NCBI GenBank assembly: GCA_016706425.1
Contig: JADJJR010000001.1
Location: 1,860,001-1,924,000, forward strand
Length of the DNA stretch: 64,000 nucleotides
DNA from: Elusimicrobiota bacterium
GTDB taxonomy: Bacteria; Elusimicrobiota; Elusimicrobia; FEN-1173
Direction: 5' to 3'
The notes under the pieces were generated by a model, which was not told the origin of the DNA, did not search any database, and saw only the letters and a program-made list of their open reading frames with translations. Below, one piece after another: positions 45,538-57,400 of this stretch (the stretch's first letter is position 1; every line of letters starts with the position of its first letter). The position numbers and the translations under genes were made by a program.

Positions 45538-46924
45538 GGGCTTGTTTTCTAAGCTCCTTCCGTTTGCGGTCCGCCCAACCGGGCTTGACCACCATCGTTG
45601 ACCGCTCCAGCGCCAGTGCGTTCGTCGGAACGTCGCGCGTGACCGTGGAACCCGCCCCCACGATCGCGCCCGCGCCCACCCGCACCGGCGCCACCAAATT
45701 CACATTCGAACCGATGAACGCCCCCGCGCCCAGCACGGTGGCGTGTTTGCTCACCCCGTCGTAGTTGCAGGTGATGACCCCCGCCCCCACGTTCACCCCG
45801 GCGCCGACCGTCGCGTTACCCAGGTAGGTCAGGTGGTTCGCCTTGGCTCCCCGCCCCAACCGGGATTTCTTGATCTCCACAAAATTTCCAACGTGCGCGT
45901 CGGGGCCCACCACGGCGCCCGCTCGCAACCGCGCCCAAGGGCCCACCCGCGCGCCCCGCTCCACCCGCGCGCCTTCGCCGAAGGTGGCCAAAACCCGCGC
46001 CCCGTCGCCGACGACGCAATTTTCAAGCCGCGTCTGGGGACCGACCCGACACCCCCGGCCCACCGTCGTGCGACCCAACAAATGGGTCTGCGGCTCGATC
46101 ACCGTGTCGCCGCCCACGCGCACGCCGGCGTCGATGTAGGTCGTCGCCGGGTCCACAATGGTCACGCCCGCGTCCATCAGGGTGTCCAACCGCCGGCGGT
46201 TCAAAAGGCGGCCCGCCTCGGCCAGCTCGCGCCGATTGTTGACGCCCAGAATTTCGTTGCCGTCGGACAGGCACAGCGCCCCCGCGGGGCGGCCCCGCCG
46301 AACCAAGTCGGCGACCAAGTCGGTGATGTAGTACTCGCCCTTGGCGTTGTCGGGGCGCAACCGCCGCAACCCCGCCAGCAAATCGGACACGCGGAAACAG
46401 TACGTCCCGGAATTGATCTCTCGGATGGCCCGCTCTTCGGCGGTCGCGTCGCGGTGCTCCACGATCGCCGTCGGGCGGCCGTCGGGGCCGCGCCGCACGC
46501 GGCCGTAGCCCGTGGCGTCGGCCACCGTCGCGGTCAAAAGGGTCACGGCGTTCTTTTGCCGCCGATGCGCGCGCACCAAATCTTTCAACGTTTCGGGCCG
46601 GACGAGCGGCGCGTCGCCGCAGAGCACCACCACGTCGCCGCCCCGTCGGGCCAACCAGCGCGCCGCGGGCTTGACCGCGTCGCCGGAGCCCCGGCGCTGT
46701 TTCTGAATGAAAAAGACCAAACCCGCCCGATCGGCCAACCGTTCCCGCACGAGGTCCGCGCCCCGGCCCACGACCACGCCGGCCTGGCCTTTTAAAGGGG
46801 CCGCCGCGTCCAGGACGTGTTCAAGGAGCGCCTTGCCCGCGGCGACGTGAAGAACCTTGGGCAAATCGGATTTCATCCGGGTGCCTTCCCCGGCCGCCAA
46901 AATGAGAACGTTCAGCTCTGTCAA
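45518..46924 (-). CDS. glmU: Bifunctional GlmU (GlcNAc-1-P uridylyltransferase / GlcN-1-P acetyltransferase)
   Basis: 468 residues supplying UDP-GlcNAc for peptidoglycan and LPS. The pyrophosphorylase domain starts LILAAGEGTRMKSDLPKVLH; the C-terminal left-handed beta-helix is visible as hexapeptide repeats (VGPWARLRAGAVVGPDAHVG, then NFVEIKKSRLG) with the acetyl-transfer His/Tyr region KANHLTYLGNATVG and GVITCNYDGV. Start is a TTG at 46924 without an obvious ribosome-binding site; no ATG in frame fits better because the GxGTRM motif begins at residue 12. Confidence 0.96.
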   Translation of the reverse strand: MTELNVLILAAGEGTRMKSDLPKVLHVAAGKALLEHVLDAAAPLKGQAGVVVGRGADLVRERLADRAGLVFFIQKQRRGSGDAVKPAARWLARRGGDVVVLCGDAPLVRPETLKDLVRAHRRQKNAVTLLTATVADATGYGRVRRGPDGRPTAIVEHRDATAEERAIREINSGTYCFRVSDLLAGLRRLRPDNAKGEYYITDLVADLVRRGRPAGALCLSDGNEILGVNNRRELAEAGRLLNRRRLDTLMDAGVTIVDPATTYIDAGVRVGGDTVIEPQTHLLGRTTVGRGCRVGPQTRLENCVVGDGARVLATFGEGARVERGARVGPWARLRAGAVVGPDAHVGNFVEIKKSRLGRGAKANHLTYLGNATVGAGVNVGAGVITCNYDGVSKHATVLGAGAFIGSNVNLVAPVRVGAGAIVGAGSTVTRDVPTNALALERSTMVVKPGWADRKRKELRKQAHGQKTQ

Positions 46925-47021
46925 CGGTTTTGCTACCGGAAGTTCGTCTAAGCCGGCCTATAATACAATACTTACCACGGGGTCGCTAGTCTCCGACCGG
47001 TCGGTTTTGTATGATGGGCCC

Positions 47022-47867
47022 ATGTTCGGTCAAAAAGCCTTCCGCCCCGTCGCCGCGACCCTGATCCTCAGCGCCACCCTTTTGTCGGCCTTAATCGGAC
47101 TTCGCTGGCTGTGGGTTTCCCGTTTCGCGCTGGGCCGCGTCTTTTGGACCGTTTGGGAGGATTTCCGGTTTTTCGCCCTGCGCGAATGGGAGACCATGGC
47201 GCATTACTACCTTTTCGCTCTGGTGCTCACGGTTCCGTTGGTCGGCGGCCTGTTGGCCCTGGCGGCCCGACGCGGGTACATTCTGCGCGCCCGCTCCGAC
47301 CTGCTCAAACGCGCCTTTCGGCGCTACCGCGACCTGGCGGAATCCGACGCCCTGACAGGCCTCGCGACCCGCCGCGGCGTCCTGCGGGGGCTGGAAGGCG
47401 AGATCAAAAGGACCGCCCGCTACCGCGCCCCCCTCTGCACCCTCTTCATCGACGTGGACAACTTCAAAACCATCAACGACACGTTGGGCCACGGCGCCGG
47501 GGACACGGTGTTGCGCACGATCGCCGAATCCATCAAGACCACGGTGAGGGAAACCGACCTGGCGGGCCGCTACGGCGGCGATGAATTTTTGGTGGTGTTG
47601 CCCCACGCGGCCGCGACCCAAGGTTGCCAAGTGGCCGAGCGCGTGCGGACGAAGGTCGCGGCGTTGTTCGCCGGGCGGCGGGACTTGGTTTTGCCCCCGA
47701 CGATCAGCATCGGGATTATGGCCTACTCCGCCGCCGTCGGCGGCCTGGCGGACTACCTGGACGCCGCCGACAAGGCGCTGTTGAAATCAAAATCCCTCGG
47801 GAAAAACCGGACCATCCTCTGCGAAAACCCGGGGATATTCCGGCCGATCACTCCCCCGGCGTCGTGA
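47022..47867 (+). CDS. Membrane-bound diguanylate cyclase (GGDEF)
   Basis: 281 residues from ATG 47022. Two N-terminal membrane helices (about 8-27 and 60-85) with a short loop, then a GGDEF domain (about 108-270): DALTGLATRRGVL, DVDNFKTINDTLGHGAGD and the active-site RYGGDEF. The product-inhibition I-site RETD lies exactly five residues before GGDEF. Makes cyclic-di-GMP, for which the PilZ protein at 408-911 is a candidate receptor. No EAL domain. TATAAT at 46959-46964. The last 20 bases overlap the convergent gene. Confidence 0.93.
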   Translation: MFGQKAFRPVAATLILSATLLSALIGLRWLWVSRFALGRVFWTVWEDFRFFALREWETMAHYYLFALVLTVPLVGGLLALAARRGYILRARSDLLKRAFRRYRDLAESDALTGLATRRGVLRGLEGEIKRTARYRAPLCTLFIDVDNFKTINDTLGHGAGDTVLRTIAESIKTTVRETDLAGRYGGDEFLVVLPHAAATQGCQVAERVRTKVAALFAGRRDLVLPPTISIGIMAYSAAVGGLADYLDAADKALLKSKSLGKNRTILCENPGIFRPITPPAS

Positions 47868-48282
47868 ACTCGTAAACCACGCGGGCCCCGAGCGCTTTTT
47901 TAGACTCTTCGGGGTCGTAAGAAACGGCGATGGGGCCGGAAGCGAGGCCCGGCGCGTAAAGCTCGTAGCGCATCGTCCCGCCCCGCGCGCGCCCCACCAA
48001 AGACACGTAGGGCTTTCCATCGATAAAGGCGCGGTAATCGTCAACGCCCGGACGGTTTTCCCGGGTGTGCATGAGGATCTTCCCCTCCCAATCACCCGTC
48101 ACACCTTCGAATTTGATCAGCACCCGGTTCCGTTTGTAAGGTTCCAGAAACACGACGGTGACTTTTTCCCCGTTGCCCCCCGTGAACACCTTGACCAAAC
48201 CGGAGGGGCGCAAAGTTTCCGCCGTCACCCCCCCGAGAACCAAACCGATCCAAGCCACGGCCGCGACCGCCAAACGCTTCAT
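47848..48282 (-). CDS. Small secreted protein of unknown function
   Basis: 144 residues starting at the ATG with GGAGGTGGAGG directly upstream; a longer open frame to 48327 lacks such a site. Signal peptide at 1-23 (AVAAVAWIGLVLGGVTA). The mature part is beta-rich (KVTVVFLEPYKRNRVLIKFE, ARGGTMRYELYAP). No family recognised. A TATAAT lies at 48319-48324 on the minus strand. It begins 120 bases after the stop of giant gene 2; the gap holds a weak GC-rich hairpin that may end the giant transcript. Confidence 0.65.
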   Translation of the reverse strand: MKRLAVAAVAWIGLVLGGVTAETLRPSGLVKVFTGGNGEKVTVVFLEPYKRNRVLIKFEGVTGDWEGKILMHTRENRPGVDDYRAFIDGKPYVSLVGRARGGTMRYELYAPGLASGPIAVSYDPEESKKALGARVVYEFTTPGE

Positions 48283-48401
48283 CCTCCACCTCCGGAACGG
48301 GAAATCAAACGCAACGCCATTATACACCGGATGGCCCTTTCTCCGGGCGCGGTTTGTCGAACGGGAAAGAAACAGGGGGACCCCGTAACGCGGGGCGAGG
48401 G

Positions 48402-51400
48402 TCAGGCGTTGGTCGCGAGGAACCGCATCTGCCGCAACATCCTATCGAATTTCACGGCAATGTCCAAAATATCCACCACAAGGATCTTATCGAGCCCCGG
48501 TCGGTCGCGCAGCACTTTTTTGGCGTCGTGGGTCCAGACTTCCAACTCCCCGGTCCCTCGGCCTTTGGCGTGGTCCGCCAGCACCGACAGGCGCAGGGCG
48601 CCCTCTTCGTAAAGGCTCGGCGCGCTTTCCCCGGTCAACACCGTCAGGTCCCGGAGAGCCCTCCTGAACGAGGGGCCGAATTCCCGCGTCAACCGCGCGA
48701 TCAACGCCTCCGTCGTGGCCGCGTCGCCCGACAGGGACGTGGTCAGGACCAGCCGGTCCCGCAAGTATTCGCCCGAGAGGGCCGACAACACGCCCTCCAG
48801 GGATTCGGCCACTTTGCCCCGCTGTTCCTCGGTCGCGGCGTCGGCCTGAACGAGCGCGTCAATATTGAAATAGAGGGTGCCGGTGGGACCGCCGGCGGGA
48901 ACGCCCTCGCGGAGAAAAGCCCGTCCGCCGTTCAACCGGACGAAGGCCGCCGTGGCGGCGTTGTTCCAAAGGTTGGTGGCGGCGATTTTTTCCAGGGCGG
49001 CGTTGTAGGCGTTCGCCACCAACGACACGTCGGCGTTCGCCACCCCGGCGGCGTTCAACAACAGGCGGCGGTCTTGTTCCTGGGAAACCTCCTGATTCAG
49101 GAAACTTTTGGGGGACGAAAGCGAGAACCCCGCCGCGCGAAGGACGGCGAGGGCGCGGGCCGCGCGGGTGAGCCGGTCCGTTTGGGTCCGGGCGGCCCCC
49201 CGCTCAAGGAAATCCGACTCCACGCCGAGGGCCCAACGCGCCGAGCGATGGAACCACGGCATGGTCCGATGAAACGGCGTGGCCGTGGCCAGAATCAATT
49301 CCGCCAAGGCCCAGCGCGAAAGGCTTATTCCGCCCCAGGCCTGTCCCTTGCAAAGGGTCGCCGCGCGGAACACTTCATTTTCTCGAACACCCCACCGACT
49401 GCTCTCGGGAAAAATCGGGTCCCGCCCTTGGCCCCGGGCCATATCGGCCAGATGAGCGCGGAAGGAAGCCCGGGAGGACGGCGCGGGGTCGGCCGCCGTG
49501 GAGCGGCGGTACGAGCGCCGCAAATCTTTAAAACCCAACCACACCGGGCGGGACACCCCGCCCAACAACAATCGTCCCAGGTCTTCCGCCAGGCCCAGGC
49601 GCGCGTCTCCAGCGAGGGATTCCCCGTCGATCCGCCAGCCGAAGGGGTTCGTGACGGCCTCGTCCACCCGGATCACATCCGCCGAGGAGGAATCCCGGGC
49701 CGGGGAGGTCGCGGCCCGCCAACCCGCGGCGGACAGGCCGGCCACCGTCCCAAACGAAAGCGCTTGGGCCAGGGCCGCCATTTTTCCGCCCAAAGCCACC
49801 CCCACCGAGGCCCCCACGGCGTCCATCGTGGCGCTCAACAACCCCACCAAGAAGAAAGCGGACTGCGCCGCCTGCCGCAGCGAGAACCCTGACGGGAAGA
49901 GAGTCTCGGGACGGAAAGCGCTGATTTGCTCACGCCAGGCCCGGCGCAAATTGTCGACCAAGATCGAGGCGAGACGCCGATCCGCCGGGCGGGGGGCCAG
50001 CGCGGCCGCGGCGACTTTTTCCCGGGCGGCGTTGTAATAAGGATTGAGGTGGCTCGGATAAACGCCGGCCACGGCGCTCAGGACTTTGGCGACAACCTCC
50101 CGGGCGGTCTCGTCGGGCGTGTTGCGAACCGGGAACCACTCCAAAGCGCGTGAGCGCAACGGATCGGCGTCGTTCATCAGCCCCTCAAAAACAAACCCGA
50201 ACCGGTTGTCGTAACGGGTCAACGCCGCGTTGACGCTGACACCGCGGTCCGCAAGGGCCCGCACGGTTTCCTGGGCGGCGCGGACGTGCTCGGCCGGGAT
50301 CGCTTCGATCCGGGCCAAAACAGCGTCGCGCGCCTCCGCGGGATTCTGCGTGGCCGGCGCGAGCACCTCCCCCACCGACTGCCCGATGGGGGCTTCGGCG
50401 ACAAGGTAAGAATACCGCAAAGGCGCGTCCGTGACGGAAAAGTCCACCAGGGCCCGCACACCGGGCACACCGGTCGCGGGAGCCGCCCCGGCGGCGGCGC
50501 TCGCTAAAGCGTAAGCCCCCAGACCGAAAGCGATTTTGACTTGGTAGGCTTTACCGTTGGATTGAATTTCAAAGACCTGCGCGTCCCCGTCCTGCCCCCG
50601 ATGGGAGGATGGCCATGGGTGGCCGCGCCTGTCCATGGCCTCCGACGGAAACCCGTTCCGGGTCTCGGCGCGCAACGGCGGCATGCCTTTCACCAGGGCC
50701 GCGACCCGCGATTGAACATCAAACAAAGCGGCTCGTTCCAGGGGACTCGCCCAACCGTCCACCCTGGGCATAGGCCCGTCGAAATCAACACGCACCCCCG
50801 TTCCGGCGCCCGGGCCTTCCGTCGGGGGAGAATCCCCCGGGCCGCTCACGCGGTGCGTTTCGGGGGGCCAGGGGGATATCGCGTCGATCCACCCCGTCAA
50901 ATCATCCCCCACGAAAAGGAAATTGTCCGGCCGGTTATCCACGCCGATCCGCCAGCCGTCTTCGCGTTCCAACATCTGGTCGTATTTCAGGTCAAACACC
51001 TCGGAGGCCGCTCGAACGGCCCCGCGAATATCGCGGCGGGCCTCCTCGGCCATCGCCTCCGACATCGACTGCACGGCCTCGGAGAAGGGGACCCCCTCCA
51101 CGGTGTCCACAAAGATGAAGCGCCCTTCGCGGCGTAAATAAGGAAGGAAATTTTTTGTCGCCAAACGCTCGGGGTTTCGCACACGCAGCTGTTCGTTCAC
51201 CGCCCGACGAATGCGGTTGGTGTGTTCCACGACCAGCGCGGCGGCTTTTTCCCGTTCGGCCTCGCTCAAACGGTATAGCCGCGAGGGCGGTCCGACGTAT
51301 TCCTTCACCTCTTTGCGCAGCTCCCCGTTGCCGGCGTCGGTTACAACAAAGAAAGAGCCCTGCCCGATCACGGCACCCGGGGCCGGGGAGGCGCGTGGGA

Positions 51401-54400
51401 CCGTGGCGGCGGCCCAACCACGCTCCTTGGCGCGCTCGTTGTACCATCGGTGGGCCCCCACAGCGGCGGCCGCCAGGAAGGGATACAAAACGGCGAACCA
51501 GAGCCCCCCCACGAACGGGGCCGACCAGGCCGAAAGCAACAGCGGCGCGTGGATGGCCAACCCCACCCCCATCAATCCGACCCGTGTCTTCCACGTCGCG
51601 CGGGTTTCGACCCAACCGCCGTTTTGGTAGCGAAAAACAGTCTCGTGTTTGTACCCAAAATAGGCATTCATCAGCCCGTAAACGCCGCCAGCGGCCCAGG
51701 ACCCACCGTCCATTCCCGCCATCGCGAAGGCCAGCACGGCCAAGAAGGCGATCGAGAACAAACCCGACTCGAACAACGGGGCTTTGCGTATGGCCTCCGC
51801 GGTGTTCAACCCCTGGGCCCGGAGCCAATCGACGACGCCCGGGATCGCCGCGGCGGGAACTTGGGACCCCCGCGCAATCAACCCGGGCGATCGAATCTTT
51901 TCATAATAATTCCGTGTGATTGAAATCGCTTTTCGGGCCTTTGGATCTTGTATAAGTTTTAGCTCCTCATCCGGGGTTTCGGCCACGGCCCTTAAAATCC
52001 CCATACCCATCGTTCGCCCCGCTTCAAGAATCCCCGCTAAAAGGGCCTCGTTCGCTTGGACATCGGCCCCGGTGATATCCCCGTAATCCTCAAAAAGGTT
52101 TCTCACGACCCGAACCAAGCCGTTTCTCTTGGCTGGCGTCATCCGTCCGGGAGATATTTCTTCCCGCATTTCGCCGATATCCACCATGACCAGGCGATCC
52201 CCGGTGGAATCATGAATAAAATTCCCCCCGTGAGAATCGTATGGGATTTTTCCATCCAGTTCATGCGCAATTGAAAACAAAACACGAGAGACCCGAGTCC
52301 GCAGGGAATTGGTCAGTTCTCCTTTTTCCTGCAATTCGGTGAGTGTCAGGCCCGGAATAAATGGTTCGATGATCACCCGAGCCCCATCATCCAATTGGCC
52401 CACAAGTCCAACGCGAGGGACATAACCTGTGCCCCGAAGGTGAACCAAATCCTCCAATTCACGGTCGGTGATATTGAGCCCAGGGCCCAACCCGCTCTTT
52501 TCCTCTTTAAGGATCGCCAAAGACAGACCCGTCTTCCCCGAGGGAACCTCTCGCAATTTAAAATGGGCCTTAAAAACATGCTTGTGTTCGGCTTGGTCGA
52601 CCTGCAAATACTCAAGTTCCACTTGGTCCGAGATATCACCCGCCGAAACGCGAATCCCAAACATGTTGCGGAAGGCCAAGGCAATCTCTTCTTTGGTCAA
52701 AGAGTTCAAGAAATCGATGGACAAATCGATTTCCCTTCCCAATCCCCGACCCTTTTGGGCCTCAATCTTAAACTTAGAGAAATCAATTTCCTTAAACACA
52801 CCGAACATCCTTTTAATTTGGCCTTCCGTAATCTCTCCGGGCTCGCCCTCACTTCTTTCAAGAAGGGAATTTAAAGTTTCCAGGTCCAAACCTCGAGACA
52901 AGGCCAAGTCCTTGAGTTCGGAAAGGTCGCGACTTTCCCATGCCGCGATTAAAGCCTTTGCCAATTGGTTCGAAGTGAGAAGTCTGAATTGAACAGGCGG
53001 TACCCATGCCGCCTCAACGACGGGCCCAGGGACCGGCTTTCCTTGTTGTCCAACACCGATCGGGAGAATTGTCGCGGCGGGCCAGCCCGACCGCTGGGCG
53101 ACGGCGTTGTAGAGCCTGTGCAAACCCACGCTGGCCGCCGCCGCCCCGGCGTAGAGGCCCAGGAACCCCACCGGCCCCGCCAAGGGATTTAACGTCGCCA
53201 ACAACACGGGCAAATGGACCACCACCCCGACGGCGGCCAACCACAATCTTGTTTTCCACGTGGACGGCCCCTCCACCCAACGCAGTCCGTCGAAACGGTA
53301 AACCCGCGAATGCTTTTGGCCAAAATACACGTTGGAAAGAGCGTAAAGCCCCCCGGCCGCCCAGAGCGGGACGGTCACCCCGGAAACGACCATGAGGGCG
53401 GGAACAAGGAAGGCCGTTGCAAACAAACCCGACTCAATCCACGGCGCCTTGCCGATTGCGGCCGCCGTGTCGTTGCCGCGCGCTTTGAGCCAGTGCACAA
53501 CCCCGGGGATCGCCCCCGCCGGAACCGTTGGTTTGGATTTGAAGTACTCGAAGAACCGTTTTAAGGCGTAAGTTTCCACCGGGAGACGGAACCGGACTTT
53601 CCCATCGATTAAATAGAAATGCCGGTGGTATATTCCCTGATCCAAATTAAAGGCTCCGCTTCGAAACCGCTCCATCAACCGGTCCGAAAAGAGGGTCTCC
53701 ATTTGGTGATCCAGCTCCGGGGTGAGTCGTTGCAGGCCAAGATTTTCAAACGAATCGGCAATGGGGAAAGACTCGAGGACGAGTCGAGGGACGTTCGATC
53801 CCGGGACCACGTGAACCCCCAACACGCGGGGGAAAACACCGGCCGCGACGGTTTCTTTGAATAATTTGTCCAAAATTTCGATCGTCTCTTCAAAGGACAC
53901 GTCCTCCGCCGCGCCCCGAAAGGACGTCACCCGTTGGTTCCCCAGGCGGGCCTCCAAATAACCGGCGGGAAGAACGGAGGGAAACAAGGTTCCGTCCAAA
54001 GTTTGAACCGGCAACACCGGAAGTTCCACCCGCCACCCCTCGCCGTTCGTGACCACCCAACGGTTCCCAACGCGTTCACTTCTTAAACGCGGGGATAGGA
54101 TCTGAGCAGAGGGGGGTTGGAAAAAGCGTCGCGCCAATCGGCTCCACAATCTTGAACCCAAAGTTTCCGGAGGGGCCGGCGTCGTTGGGACGGCGATGGG
54201 GCGTTCCGCAAACCATCGCTCCATGGTCTCCGTCGAGATCAACCCGTCCTCAAGGGGAACACCCGCCAACCCGTCCGCGCCCATGGGTTCCAATCCGAAA
54301 TAGGACCGAAACAGATTGGAAAAGGTCAAATTCGGGTCGGTGGCGTTCGCGCCGCCGCGTCGAATAAGGCTTATCCCCGTCTTCATCAATTCACCGGGGT

Positions 54401-57400
54401 CAAAATGGCGGACCCCAATCGAATTGTTCAACGCTTCGTTGAAAAGCAACAATTGTCGACGAGCGCGTTCATGCTGATTCTTGACGCCCCCGTCGCCCCG
54501 GGTGAAATAGCCCGTGGTTTGAGCGTAGGACATCATGTCCCCAAGGGAAAATCGCAAGACCTCGTAAAGGCTGTTGGTCCCCATGTCCGAAAGGAACTCA
54601 TGAAACCGTTTCTCCGTGGTGGTTTCGTAACCGTAACTCAAGGATTCCAGAAACGCGTGCGTCATTTCATGGGCGGCGACCATGGCGAAGACCCGGCCGG
54701 CGTACTGGACCCCCCGATGGTAAGTTCGGTACATGCTTCCGCCAAAAGACATTTCAGAATGGGCGTTGTCCCAATAAGAAAGAAAACGGGAATGGGCGAT
54801 TTTTTCCGAAACGGACCGGAAGGATTCCCATTCCGTTTCCCCCGTCTGCTTCCGTAAAATCACCGCAACCCCGGTGAGAAACGCCTTCCCGTCTTCGGAA
54901 GAAAAAAGTGGGTTTTCAAACAAATCCCCCGTCCATTGCGCGTCGTCGGATGCGGTTTTAAGGAAATCGACAACCTCCCGGTCAAAAACCGGGCTGTTCA
55001 AAATTTCGATCAGGGATCGAACCGATTCCTCTTTTAGATCGGGGCGCTGTGTCATCCTTTGCAGGGCCATCAACCGGAACGGTATCGGGATTTTCGGGTC
55101 CTCCATCAATTTAAGCAACATGATTTCATTGGTCCCGTACAAGGAAATGATGGCCAAACCCAATCGCCGTTGAACCCGGTCCCCGGGTTCAAGCGAGGAC
55201 ATCAACGAATTGGGATCCTGGCCCTGGGGCCAGGCGTCCGAAAAAATGGCCTTCCAAAACTCCCGGCCCTTGGGCAATACGGCCTCAACCGGAACCAGCG
55301 AATCAAAAAGGACCTCGGCGGAAAACGATTCGTCCTCTTGCATCATGCGGTCGGCCAAAAACCGGGAGAACGATTCCTTGAGATTGACGTCCACCGAAGG
55401 ATGGTTCAGGATACCCACCAATTGGAATGCCAATCCCCGACGGAATTCGTCGTCCGCCCCCTCCCCCAACATGGCGTACGTTTGAAGAATGGGCAACAAT
55501 TCGCCGTGGGCCTTTCCGATTTCATCCCGCAGGCGCGCCGATTCTTGGGTTGTCACCAAGGGGTCTCCGGCGAAAGAACGTTTGCTGTCGATGGCGGCCA
55601 AATCGTTGGTGTATTTCACGAGAAAAGTATTGAGAATCCCCATTTCGTTGAGGAAGAAGTCCGACAACGACCGTCTTTCCTCAGGCCGCAGAGCGCTACG
55701 GATTTGTCCGCCGCGCTCGGTACGCCCCGCCAACCGGTGGACACCCTGGTAGACCTGCGCCAACGTAACGTTTTGAATGGCCTGCGTTTCTTCGGGGGTT
55801 TCGGCCGAATCGTTATTCGTCAACCGCTTGGAAAGTTGAATCAACACCCGGAGAGCGTTTTGGGCGCGGGCCTGCCGGGCGACCGCGGGGTCGCCGGGCA
55901 CCGTGGCGGCGGGCAGGCCGAGTTTCGCCGCCGCCCAGTTGTAAAGCCGGTGCAGGGCCACGCTCGCTCCCGCCGCCCCGGCGTACATCGCCAACATGCC
56001 GACGGGTCCCGTCAACGGGTTCAAGGCCAGCAACAAGAGCGGCGCGTGCACCACCGCCCCCACGCCCATCAGCCACGCCTTGGTTTTCCACGTCGAAAGC
56101 CCTTCCACCCATTGGCCGTTTTGGAACCGGTACACCCGCGTGTGTTGGAGCCCAAAGTAAGCGTTCATCAGGGCGTAAACTCCGCCCACCGCCCAGGACG
56201 CCCCGTCCACCCCGAACACCGTCAACGCGAAGGGCACCAGGAACGCCACCGAAAACAACCCGGACTCAATCAGCGGCGCCTTGCGGATCGCCGCCCCCGT
56301 GTCGTTCCCCCGCGCCTTCAGCCACTCCACGACGCGGGGCAACGCGCCCGCCGGGGCGGGTTTGACCCGGGACTCGGTCAAGTCCGACATGACCACAATC
56401 GCGTTGGACGGGTTAAAATTATCGGCGTTCTCAAAAACTTTGCGCTCCACGTCTTTGTTCGCCGCGAAGGAATCCCCGGGCTCATGCGCTTCCGAGCCGC
56501 TTCCGAACCAGTAAATCATGAGGGTTTTTTGCGCGTCGAATTTCTTACCGAAGATCCACCAACTCGTGGCCCACTTTTCTCTCAATATGCCGCGCTGACT
56601 GTATTCGGCCCCCCGCGTTTGCCCCGCGTCCCCCAACTCGATCAGTTTCCGCGCCAACCGGGACACGGTGTCGGCCTGGGTGGGTTTCATTTTTTCGAAA
56701 ACCCGGGGCGCCGACATGACCCGCCATTCAACGCCGTCCCTGTCGACAATAAGCATCGGGGACGCCGAGGTCAATCTTTTAACGAGCTTGGCGTATTCCC
56801 CTTTTTTTTCCAGTTTCAACCACAAACCGACCAAGGGTTCGGGGACGTTCGCGGTTTTGGCGATTTGCGCCGAGAAATCTTCCGCCGTGGGCCATTTTTT
56901 CAGGAAACCGTCGGTGGTCGGCTCTTCTTCCGCGTGAATTTCGAGAGCCGCCTCCAAATCATCAAGAAGAGTTTCGTCCCCGGGCAAAGGGCGAACCCCG
57001 CCGGCCCAGTTGTCGGTGAGGAAGCCGCCCAGGCCCTCGTCCCACAAGCGCTTGTATTCCGCGGCGGACCGGCCGCCCACCGCCGCCATGCGATCGAAAG
57101 ACACGTCCAAACCGCCGCGCTCCAAAGCGGCGTACACATCCAACCAATGCTCCTGGGTTTTGGAGAGGGCCAGGGTGCCGACGATGGCGCGCACCTGTTT
57201 CCCGTTCGGCCGGACCCCTTTCATCCGCTGGGTTTCGGCCTGAAGGGCCGCCTGACGAAGGACCGTTTGGGTTTCCTTCAAGCGAACCGTGTCCAGGGGG
57301 CTCACAAACTCCGAGTTACGCCCGATTTGCCCCAAAAACCCGTGCGCGGTTTGAAAATTCCCATCCCGACCGATGAGTTCGATGAGATTGATGATTTGCC

